A stretch of DNA of 64,000 nt, taken from positions 1 to 64,000 of the forward strand of contig CAIRZB010000070.1 in NCBI GenBank assembly GCA_903882935.1, written 5' to 3'. The stretch comes from an uncultured Parafilimonas sp. (GTDB taxonomy: Bacteria > Bacteroidota > Bacteroidia > Chitinophagales > Chitinophagaceae). Positions within the stretch are counted from its first letter, which is position 1. Each line of letters opens with the position of its first letter. The notes under the pieces were generated by a model, which did no database searches, was not told the DNA's origin, and worked only from the letters and a program-made list of their open reading frames with translations. A program made the position numbers and the translations under genes. This document shows, in pieces, positions 43,159 to 52,100 of the stretch.

Positions 43159-44667
43159 CTATTCCTCCTCAAACCGTATGCCATGCCTCCTCAGCTCTGT
43201 TAATACGGGCTCGTAAATGCTGGGTACGATGGGTATATGCAGGCCGGTTTCTGTTATCTGGCCTTCCAGAATTAAGCGGGCCGCAATGCCCAAAGGCAGG
43301 CCAACGGTTTTGGCCATGGCTGTGTGTACATTGTCTTCCCCTTTTACAACCAACGAACTTTTAACGGTTTTTTTTAGGCCGTTAAGCAAGTAGTCAATTT
43401 CGTGCATCATTACCACCATGTCTTTGTCATGCGGCTGTAGGGCAAGCTTTTTTTCCAAAATACATTGCAGTACGTCAGCTGGGCTGCAAAAACCCTTATT
43501 GATCGGTGTTTCATCGTCCAGCCCCAAAAAAAACAGTTGTTTCATGCTCAGGTTAGCTTCATGCATGGTGCTGGCCACGGTTTCGGCGGCCTTGTCTTTC
43601 ACGTCTTCCACATCTACCACATCAAGGTTGCCTTGTTCGTTCACCATCATAAACTGGTCCCCCATATCATCGTCATCCTCCTCGGAGGCTGCTTCTTCTG
43701 CATCCATCAGTTCCATCAGTTTTGCCATCATTTCCTTGGCATAATTCAAACGGCTGCCCAGCAGGTCGTTCAACCAGGTAGTAAACCCATTTTTCTCAAA
43801 ATGCAGCCTGAAAAATTCGGCAAACGTCATACCGTCGGTTTCATATACTTTTTCCTCGTCGGTAAGGCGCAGGTCAACAATATTCTTCCAGCCAAAGCAA
43901 AATTCTGGGTGGCGCAAGGTGGTACGTATAAATGTGTCGGTGCCGGGTATGCCGTAAATTTCCGCATAGCCCGAGGAGTCGCGGTTGGGGTAGTAGGCCA
44001 GGGGTTCCAGGCCGGTTACAAACACAGGCGGGTTGTGGGCAAACAATTGTTGGTAGGGTATGTGTACGGTATGGCCGTTTTGTGTATAGGTGGCGCCCGC
44101 TTTGCCTGCCAGAACCACATTGCGCGGGTTCCAGCTAATTTTATAATGCCAAGGGTTGTCGTCGCTTTCCGGGGCCACGAGGCCGCCGCAATGCGACAGG
44201 AAGGATGTAACTGTTCCGCCCTTTTGCTGTATGCCATGCAGCAGTTGCATGGCACTCATATGGTCAATGCCCGGGTCAAGGCCCATTTCGCACAAAAACA
44301 AAATGCCTTTGTCCTTAATGGCTGGGCCCAGCGCTTGTATGTTAGCATCGGTGTACGATGCGGTTAGCAGATGCTTGCCAAAATGCAGGCAGTCCTTTGC
44401 TACTAGAAAGTGCAGGGTTGGGGGCATTAAAGATATTACCAGCACCGCCTGCTGTATCAATGCCTGCCTGTCGGCATCGTTTTCAATATCCACTTGTACC
44501 GCTTTTGTATGGGTGTGGGTGCCTACTTTTTGTTGCACGGCCTGCAGGTTATTATCGGCAATGGTTACCGGCCAGTTGTTTTCGGCAGAAAGGTTTTTTA
44601 AATATTCAATTAAGCCTGTGGCAGACTTACCCGCGCCGAACAATACAATGTGTTTGGAGAAATCCAT
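43159..44667 (-). CDS. Saccharopine dehydrogenase family protein
   Basis: A 502-residue Rossmann-fold enzyme with NAD(P)-binding VLFGAGKSATGLIEYL at the N-terminus and the family segments CEMGLDPGIDHMSAM and YAEIYGIPGTDTFIRTTLRHPEF. The glutamate-forming enzyme splits saccharopine into aminoadipate semialdehyde and glutamate. Between about residues 321 and 360 it carries a highly acidic, Asp/Glu-rich insertion absent from ordinary members. The divergent flavin dehydrogenase and the nearby DUF1338 gene suggest lysine catabolism rather than biosynthesis. Confidence 0.87.
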   Translation of the reverse strand: MDFSKHIVLFGAGKSATGLIEYLKNLSAENNWPVTIADNNLQAVQQKVGTHTHTKAVQVDIENDADRQALIQQAVLVISLMPPTLHFLVAKDCLHFGKHLLTASYTDANIQALGPAIKDKGILFLCEMGLDPGIDHMSAMQLLHGIQQKGGTVTSFLSHCGGLVAPESDDNPWHYKISWNPRNVVLAGKAGATYTQNGHTVHIPYQQLFAHNPPVFVTGLEPLAYYPNRDSSGYAEIYGIPGTDTFIRTTLRHPEFCFGWKNIVDLRLTDEEKVYETDGMTFAEFFRLHFEKNGFTTWLNDLLGSRLNYAKEMMAKLMELMDAEEAASEEDDDDMGDQFMMVNEQGNLDVVDVEDVKDKAAETVASTMHEANLSMKQLFFLGLDDETPINKGFCSPADVLQCILEKKLALQPHDKDMVVMMHEIDYLLNGLKKTVKSSLVVKGEDNVHTAMAKTVGLPLGIAARLILEGQITETGLHIPIVPSIYEPVLTELRRHGIRFEEE

Positions 44668-44984
44668 AACGTAAATTAGTTGAGTAGCTATCGAAAAAGC
44701 TAAGGTAGGGCAGATTAGGGTAACTACAGGTTGGGTGAAGGGTTATATTTTGGCGACGGATATCTGTAATTGGTGAAGGGTTATGGTGCTGGCCAAAACG
44801 CCAAATGTTAAAAAGGAAGCGAGCTAAATTTTAAACCATCGTAAGTAAAAGGCCCTGTAATCAAATCCCTGTAATCAAATATTAAGTCGCAATTAAATGG
44901 GTTAGCCAAGTTGCTGTTTGGTGTTCTTAAAAAGCCGTTGTTAATTTACACTGTTTATGTGGCCGTTTTTAAAATGAATGCGTG
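44668..44984. promoter_or_regulatory. Divergent control region with two sets of direct repeats
   Basis: The 317-base gap between the divergent saccharopine dehydrogenase and flavin dehydrogenase genes contains GGTGAAGGGTTAT twice (44734-44746 and 44772-44784) and a perfect tandem pair of CCCTGTAATCAAAT (44853-44880). Direct repeats in a shared promoter region could be regulator sites. No exact TAnnTTTG box was found. Confidence 0.5.
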
Positions 44985-47804
44985 ATGCTTGATGAACTGC
45001 ACAAAATAATACCCCCCAGCCGGGTGCGCTCCAGGTATATTGATTTGGTTTCGTATGCTTCGGATGCAGGCTTTTATACCTTACTGCCCAAGGCGGTTGT
45101 ACTGCCGGTGGGCGAGGGGGAAGTGGCAGCGTTATTCCAATTTTCGCGGCTGCATAACATACCGTTGGTTTTTAGAACGGGCGGCACCAGCCTTTCTGGG
45201 CAGGCCATTACCGATGGCATATTGGTTGACCTTAGCCAACATTGGCATAAAATAGCGGTTGAAGATGCAGGCGGCGCAGTGCGCGTGCAGCCCGGCATAA
45301 CGGGGGCCATGGTGAACGCTTTTTTAAAGAAGTACCATAAAAAAATAGGCCCCGACCCGTCCAGCATAAGCGCGGCCATGATGGGAGGCATACTATCTAA
45401 CAATGCCAGCGGCATGTGTTGCGGTGTAAAGCTAAATTCCTACCATACTGTTAAATACATCAAATTCATACTGCCAAGCGGCAATGCCTTTAGCACGGAG
45501 GTTAAAAGCGACTATGCCCGTTTTGAACGCGAATGTGCAGGTTTGTTTGGCGAGCTGGCAAACATAAAAAAAGAAATTGCCAGCAACGGATTGCTCTACA
45601 ATAAAATACGGCAGAAATATTTAACCAAGAATACCGTAGGGTACTCGCTTAATGCGTTTATCGACCATACCCACCCGCTGGACATATTTGCCCACCTGTT
45701 AATAGGGGGGGAGGGAACCCTTGCCTTTATAGCGGAGGCGGTTATGGAAACAGTACCCGACTACCCCTGCAAAGCAACCGCGCTGCTGTATTTTACCGAT
45801 ATTTATGCTGCTTGCCAGGCAATAGTACCGCTTTCTGAAGCAGGTGCGGTAATGGTGGAGCTGATGGACAGGGCCTCACTGCATGCCGTTGAAAACCAGC
45901 AAGGCATGCCGGCCATCGTTAAAACCTTACCCGCAGGTGCGGCTGCTTTATTAATTGAGTTTCAGGAAAATAACTGGCAATCACTGGAGGGGCGTGTTAA
46001 CCATTTTTTGCAACTGGCAGGCGGCCTGTCTTTAATAACCGCACCCGTGTTTACCAGTGATGCCAAGGAGATGGACTTTTTGTGGAAGGTACGCAAAGGC
46101 TTGTTTCCGGCGGTTGGCGCGGTGCGGGCAAGCGGCACCACTGTTATTTTGGAGGATGTCGCGTTTCCTGTTGATAGGCTTGGCGATGCCATTATTGGTT
46201 TACAACAATTGTTTAAACAGTTTGGCTACGCCAACGCAATCATTTTTGGCCACGCAAAGGATGGTAACATACATTTTGTGGTAACGCAATCATTTGGCAA
46301 CCAAGCAGAAATAGCGCGCTACGACCAATTTATGCAAGCTGTGGTTGAGTTTGTGGTGGATAAATTCAGCGGCACCTTGAAGGCAGAACATGGCACCGGC
46401 CGTAACATGGCACCGTTTGTTGAAACTGAATGGGGCAGCGAGGCATACGGTATTATGCAGCGGATAAAACAAGCGGCTGACCCGTTGCACTTGTTAAACC
46501 CCGGTGTGATAATTAATGAGGATAAAAACATACACATAAAGAACTTGAAAGCTTTGCCGCCAGTAGAAGAGGAGGTGGATAAGTGCATTGAATGCGGGTA
46601 TTGCGAGCATAAATGCCCCAGCCGGGATTTAACGGCCACACCCAGGCGAAGAATCGTAATAAGAAGGGCATTGAAGCAGTTGGAACTATCTGGCGACAAT
46701 GCGGGGTATAAGCTGCTGCTAAGCCAGTCGAACTACGATGTGCTGGATACCTGCGCCGTAGACGGCTTGTGTGCAACTGCCTGCCCTGTGGATATTAACA
46801 CAGGTGACCTGGTCAAGAGCTTGCGGACAGAAAACCATTCGCCAATTGCCAATAAAACCGCACTGCTGGTGGCAAAAAATTTTAAGGCTGTTGTTTGGTT
46901 TGCCAGGTTTGCGTTGCAAACGGGTGCTGGCATAAATAAACTGTTTGGCAAAAATACCATGTTTGCCATAACCAAAGGGCTTCGTAACCTGACTACCGCC
47001 GTGCCATTGTGGAGTGCGCAAATTACTGCACCACCAAAATTATCGGTATTGCATGCAAAAGGGCGGCAGGGCAATGGAAAGCAAACCGTGGTTTATTTTC
47101 CCAGTTGCATATCAAGAATGCTGGGCACATACCCGGGCAAACAGCAAAACATTATGGAGGCTTTTGTAAGTGTATGCGATAAAGCTAAGATTAATGTTAT
47201 TGTGTCGGGCCACCAACAGCCCGGTTGCTGCGGCCAAATATTTTCCTCCAAAGGGTTTAAGGATGCAAACCATTACACAGCTAATGCCATTGTTGAACAG
47301 CTTTGGGAAAATAGCTGCGAAGGGCTGTACCCAATCGTGACAGATGTTAGCTCCTGTGCCTATACTTTGCATAATTTAAGGCCGGCATTAAGTGAAGAAA
47401 ACAAACAAAGGTTTAGCCAATTGACCATTTTGGACAGCATTGACTTTTTGCACGATACCATAATGCCCATAGCCAAAGTATTGGATAAAAAAAGCAATAT
47501 AGTTTTGCACCCTGTATGCAGTTTGGAGAAAATGAAAAGCGGTGCTAAGTTTATTGCACTGGCCAAACATTTTGCACAAGAAGTTACTGTGCCAAAATAT
47601 GCGGGATGCTGCGGCATGGCAGGCGACCGAGGGTTTTTGCTGCCACAGTTAACCACTGCTGCAACGTTGCCAGAGGCCATGGAAGTGCAGCAGCAAAAAT
47701 TTAGCGAATATTATTCTTCTACCAAAACCTGCGAAATGGCCATGTCGCAGGCGGTAGGGGCCAATTACGAATCCATTTTGTACTTGGTGGATGAAGCCAT
47801 TTGA
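44985..47804 (+). CDS. FAD-linked oxidase with Fe-S domain, probable D-2-hydroxyglutarate dehydrogenase (YdiJ type)
   Basis: A 939-residue two-part enzyme. The N-terminal half (to about 500) is a PCMH-type FAD-binding domain plus FAD-oxidase C domain (FRTGGTSLSGQA, GRNMAPFVETEWG). The C-terminal half has two 4Fe-4S motifs (CIECGYCEHKCP and CAVDGLCATACPVD) and two cysteine-rich CCG domains (CCGQIFSS, CCGMAGDRG) as in glycolate and lactate oxidases. This architecture is that of YdiJ, a D-2-hydroxyglutarate dehydrogenase. The DUF1338 product would be its substrate. D-lactate oxidation is the main alternative. ATG at 44985 is preferred over the adjoining GTG. Confidence 0.83.
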   Translation: MLDELHKIIPPSRVRSRYIDLVSYASDAGFYTLLPKAVVLPVGEGEVAALFQFSRLHNIPLVFRTGGTSLSGQAITDGILVDLSQHWHKIAVEDAGGAVRVQPGITGAMVNAFLKKYHKKIGPDPSSISAAMMGGILSNNASGMCCGVKLNSYHTVKYIKFILPSGNAFSTEVKSDYARFERECAGLFGELANIKKEIASNGLLYNKIRQKYLTKNTVGYSLNAFIDHTHPLDIFAHLLIGGEGTLAFIAEAVMETVPDYPCKATALLYFTDIYAACQAIVPLSEAGAVMVELMDRASLHAVENQQGMPAIVKTLPAGAAALLIEFQENNWQSLEGRVNHFLQLAGGLSLITAPVFTSDAKEMDFLWKVRKGLFPAVGAVRASGTTVILEDVAFPVDRLGDAIIGLQQLFKQFGYANAIIFGHAKDGNIHFVVTQSFGNQAEIARYDQFMQAVVEFVVDKFSGTLKAEHGTGRNMAPFVETEWGSEAYGIMQRIKQAADPLHLLNPGVIINEDKNIHIKNLKALPPVEEEVDKCIECGYCEHKCPSRDLTATPRRRIVIRRALKQLELSGDNAGYKLLLSQSNYDVLDTCAVDGLCATACPVDINTGDLVKSLRTENHSPIANKTALLVAKNFKAVVWFARFALQTGAGINKLFGKNTMFAITKGLRNLTTAVPLWSAQITAPPKLSVLHAKGRQGNGKQTVVYFPSCISRMLGTYPGKQQNIMEAFVSVCDKAKINVIVSGHQQPGCCGQIFSSKGFKDANHYTANAIVEQLWENSCEGLYPIVTDVSSCAYTLHNLRPALSEENKQRFSQLTILDSIDFLHDTIMPIAKVLDKKSNIVLHPVCSLEKMKSGAKFIALAKHFAQEVTVPKYAGCCGMAGDRGFLLPQLTTAATLPEAMEVQQQKFSEYYSSTKTCEMAMSQAVGANYESILYLVDEAI

Positions 47805-47820
47805 CATAATCAATAACGAT

Positions 47821-48123
47821 ATGATACGCCATTCGGTACTCCTACAATTGAAACCTAGTCTTGGTGCTGATGCTGTTGCAGAATTTTTTCTTGAAGCAAA
47901 CAAGCTTGCAGCCATACCAGGGGTGCAACGTTTTGAATGTTTACAACAAGTAAGCCCTAAAAACAAATTTGAATACGGCATAAGCATGCAATTTGATAAC
48001 AAAGGGCAATATGACGTATACACCAATCATCCCGAACATGTTGCGTTTGTGCAGCAACATTGGATAAACTGTGTGGAGGCGTTTTTGGAGATTGACTATG
48101 TACCATTAGGGATTGAACATTGA
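47821..48123 (+). CDS. Dabb (stress-responsive A/B barrel) domain protein
   Basis: About 100 residues matching the Dabb fold (PF07876): IRHSVLLQLKPSLGAD at the start, then FEYGISMQFDNKGQYDVYTNHPEHVAFV. Such small dimeric barrels act in diverse roles, from cyclases to stress proteins. It begins 16 bases after the flavin dehydrogenase stop and is probably co-transcribed. An ATG at 47791 overlapping the upstream gene is possible but gives an atypical N-terminus. Confidence 0.8.
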   Translation: MIRHSVLLQLKPSLGADAVAEFFLEANKLAAIPGVQRFECLQQVSPKNKFEYGISMQFDNKGQYDVYTNHPEHVAFVQQHWINCVEAFLEIDYVPLGIEH

Positions 48124-48177
48124 ATCTTTAATGACTATCCGCAATTTGGTTTAGGCGTAAAAAAATTCCCGTTTACT

Positions 48178-48234
48178 GGATTTGTGGAGACACAAATTCG
48201 GGCGAACGCCCCCGGTTGTGTCCCCACAACCGTA
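48178..48234. repeat. Compound hairpin region after the Dabb gene
   Basis: Contains GGGCG-AA-CGCCC and CGGTTGTG-TCCC-CACAACCG stems in close succession. It resembles an extragenic repeat built around the phrase GTGTCCCCACAA. It may end the plus-strand transcript. Confidence 0.45.
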
Positions 48235-48351
48235 TTATGGGCTTGGCTATACAGCCTTGGTTCTTTTTAAAAAAATCAACTACACAATCTTGCGGATAGT
48301 CATTGAGTTTTTTAACATGCTGCACTGACTGAATACATCAAAAAGCGTTGT

Positions 48352-48993
48352 TTAAAAAAGAGTTAGTTCTGCCACCTCCACTTTTTGGCTGTCAAGGGTA
48401 GTAGCAATGTGGCATACAAATCCGCTCATTAAGGGTACGTTTGTTAGGTAGTAGGCTGTTTTGTTACAAATACATGGGTTATTTAATACATCAAACGATG
48501 CAAGATTGGCATATAAGCCCACCCCTGCCGCTTTTACTACAGCCTCTTTCCTTGTCCATAGGGTAAAAAATGTTTCTGTTTGGTTTGGGCTGTGGGCAAT
48601 GTATTCCCACTCGGTTAACGTAAAATATTCCTGATAGTTTACGAGGTCAATGTCCGTAATTTTTTCTACGTCTATGCCTACCGGGGCAACCTTACTGGCG
48701 GCTGAGGCCGCAATAATGCCCGAACGGCTATTGCTAAAGTATAAAGCCTTGTTAAAGTGTGGTTGGCCTGTTTTACTTAAAGTTATTTCCTCCAGTCCAA
48801 CCAAACGGGTCGTTTCAAAATATTCCATAAGCTTTCGCAGCAGTAGTTTACTACTTAATTGTAAAACCTGCTCAAAAGGGTTTGTATAAGCAGCTATTGT
48901 AGCCCTAATTGGCTGTGGCAGCAAATGCAGTCTTGCTTGCACTGTAGCAGGCGCAGGCGCATGGTGGATAGCTGTGAAATATATTTTTAGCAT
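48352..48993 (-). CDS. 4'-phosphopantetheinyl transferase superfamily protein
   Basis: A 213-residue Sfp-type enzyme that attaches phosphopantetheine to carrier proteins. Motifs are GIDVEKITDID (metal binding) and FFTLWTRKEAVVKAAG (W-x-x-K-E-A). The ATG at 48993 gives a normal N-terminus; the open frame extends to 49071. It is divergent from the poly(amino acid) synthetase gene 121 bases away, whose carrier domain is its likely substrate. Confidence 0.9.
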   Translation of the reverse strand: MLKIYFTAIHHAPAPATVQARLHLLPQPIRATIAAYTNPFEQVLQLSSKLLLRKLMEYFETTRLVGLEEITLSKTGQPHFNKALYFSNSRSGIIAASAASKVAPVGIDVEKITDIDLVNYQEYFTLTEWEYIAHSPNQTETFFTLWTRKEAVVKAAGVGLYANLASFDVLNNPCICNKTAYYLTNVPLMSGFVCHIATTLDSQKVEVAELTLF

Positions 48994-49035
48994 TTTGGCA
49001 GCACAAAAGCGGCGTTGATTAGCGTTACTTTGCCA

Positions 49036-49043
49036 CAAATATA
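49036..49043 (-). promoter_or_regulatory. Candidate -7 element for the transferase gene
   Basis: TATATTTG on the minus strand matches TAnnTTTG, 43 bases before the ATG at 48993. No clear upstream box. Confidence 0.35.
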
Positions 49044-49114
49044 GAATAGGATATTTTAGCTTGAACGGCATTGTAGAGTAACCAAAGAATAGGAAGGTTT
49101 TAAACCCACATTAG

Positions 49115-52100
49115 ATGCACGAGATTGCCGTAACGGCTGACAGTATTTTGAACGGACCAGCCCGGCCCGATTTGTTGAGGGAGGAGACGCTGGCCGACCT
49201 TTTTTCCCAATCTGCAAAAACATACCCCAATAACATAGCACTCATTTTTGGTGGCATGCAATTAAGCTATAAGCAATTGGATGTTTGGAGCAATGCCATT
49301 GCGGCCGATTTGCAAATAAAAGGCATAGGGAGGGGAAGTTATGTGGCCGTATGGTGGCGGCGTGGGCTGGAGTTACATGCTGCCATATTGGGTATAATAA
49401 AGGCCGGTGCCACTTATGTGCCAATTGACCGCGAAATGCCTGCGGAGCGGGTAGAAACAGTGCTTGCCGAGGTAAAAGCAACGGCCTGTTTTAGCAGGTT
49501 TGCACTAAATACCAGTGCGCTGTTATTACAGGTGCTGCCTTTGCCCCAAAATGATGAAACCCTGCCCCTTTCGTACCCTGCTTTACCGGATGATAACGCT
49601 TACGTGTTATACACCTCAGGCAGTACCGGTAAGCCCAAGGGCATCCCCATTACACACCGGCAAATCTGCCATTTGGTAAGGGCTGAGCAGAATTATTTTA
49701 ATGTACAGCCGGGGGACCGGGTTTACCAAGGCTTTTCTGTGTCGTTTGATATGTGGTGCGAAGAAACCTGGGTGGGGTATTTTGCCGGGGCTAGTTTGTG
49801 GGTGGCCGATGTTACCACTGCCAAGGCCATTGACGAGCTGGCGGAGGTGTTTAAGAAAAATGCCATCACGGTGTTCCATGCCGTGCCAAGCCTGCTGGCG
49901 GTTATGGACGACGACATACCCAGCCTGCGGTTGGTGAATGCGGGCGGCGAGGCCTGTACCCCGCAGGTGGTAAGCAAATGGGCCACAAAGGGCAGGCTGT
50001 TTTTTAACAGCTATGGCCCTACTGAAACAACCGTAAGCGCAACCATTAGCCAGCTTTTGCCGGGTGATGGCATTACCATTGGCAAACCCTTGCCAAACTA
50101 TGGTGTAGCAGTGGTTGACAGCCAATTAAGGGTTTTGCCAAGGGGGGAGAAGGGTGAATTGGTGATAGCCGGGCCGGGCGTGTCAGCCGGGTATGTAGGT
50201 TTGCCGGAGCTGAATAGGAAGAAGTTTTTGAAAAAGCCAGCAACACTTGCCGGTTTGCCGGGAGATAGGATATACCTTACCGGCGATGGTGCCACCATAG
50301 AAATGGATGGCAGCATAATATTCCTTGGCCGGTTAGACGACCAAGTAAAACTGCGTGGTTACCGGATAGAGTTGGGCGATATTGAAAGCCATTTGAATGC
50401 ACAGCCTTTTGTTTCCGCCGCGTCAGTGGCTGTAAAAAAAGACGGGATTGGTAATGAACACCTGGTAGCATACGTGGTATTGCGGCCGGGCGTGGCGTTA
50501 GATGAGCAGGCCTTGCGAGCTGAGCTTTCAAAAACACTGCCGCCGTACATGGTGCCCCAGGTTATTGTGCAATTGGATGATATGCCAAGAATGCCAAGCG
50601 GAAAAATAAACCGTGGGGCTTTGCCGGTACCTGCTGCGTTGCAGGCAGTGAAAGATGATGGGGCTGGGCAAACAATTGATATGAACGCGCCATTGGGCGA
50701 CAGGATGCTGGCGGTATTACGAAAGACCTTTCCAGGTAAGGAAATAAGCCTTTCGCAGGATTTTTTTACTGATTTAGGCGGCCACTCGCTTATAGCGGCC
50801 GGGTTTGTTTCCCGTTTCAGGCGCGAGGCGGGCGTGCCAAATGCATCGTTGAAAGACATTTACATACACCGGCCGTTAAGCGTTTTGGCTGGGGTTTGGC
50901 AACAATTGCCGCCTATGCCCGCCGCACCCAAAAATGTGTTTAACAAAATACCCCGCTTGCGTTATTATGCCTGCTGGCTGGCGCAATCGGCAGCGTTGTT
51001 TTTTATTTATGGTCTTTTTACCATAGAGGTGTTTACACCTTACGTGGGTTATTATTATACCAGTGAGGAAACCGGCAGCAAATGGCTGGGCATATTGGCA
51101 GCCGTGGTGTTTTATTGCCTGCTGCCACCCATATTTACCTTGATAGTGGTTGTGTTAAAATGGTTGGTAATTGGCCGGATGAAAGAGGGCGATTATCCCT
51201 TATGGGGCTTTTATTACTTCCGCTGGTGGCTTGTAAAAACGCTACAGCGGTTAATACCTTCGCAATTTATTAGCGGCACACCCTTGTACCCTGCGTTTTT
51301 AAGGTTGTATGGTGCCAAAGTTGCACCAGATGCCCAGCTAAGCAATATTGTTATTGGCGCGGAAGACTTGGTTACCATTGGCCGGGATGCAAGCCTTAGT
51401 TCGCAAGTGGTTATTGACAATGCTTTTGTGGAAAACGGGCTGCTGAAGCTTAGGCATGTTTCATTAGGCAACCATAGTTACATTGGCAGTAGTGCGGTAA
51501 TAGCCGGCGGCACAACTATTGAAGATTATGGCGAGTTACAGGACCTTAGCTATTTGCCAACAGGTGCCAATATACAGGAGGCCGAAGTATGGACCGGCAG
51601 CCCCGCCGTATTAAAAGAAAAAAAAGCGGTGGGTGATTTACCCAAGCCTCTCTTTACTTCCAGCGCAAAACGAACTGCTTACCAAGCGGTGTTTTTTATC
51701 TTGTTGTTTGCATTCCCGTTGTTTGTGTTATTGCCATTGCTGCCGGTAATAGTGGCACTGCATAACATGGATAATGCCTCTGGGGATTACGATTTTAGTT
51801 ACATATGGGCAGTACCACTGCTGTCGGTGCTTTACATGGTATTGTTTACCGTTGAAACAGTACTTTTTACCCGGCTGCTAAACATAAAAATAAAGCCGGG
51901 TAAATACCCGGTGCACTCAGGCACATATATTAAAAAGTGGTTGGCAGACCAGTTAATGGCCTTGAACCTGGTAGTAATGCACCCTATTTACGCCACCGTT
52001 TATGTGGCAGGCTTTTTTAGGCTGTTAGGTGCCAAAGTGGGGCGAAACACCGAAATATCAACCGCAAGCAGTGTAACACATCCTTTGTTGGAAATTGGCG

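Noticed and set aside
43465-44367. 300-codon open frame on the plus strand opposite saccharopine dehydrogenase
   Set aside because: It is the reverse of a strongly recognised gene, its composition is biased (Phe, His, Val, Gly) and it has no motif; a shadow of codon use.
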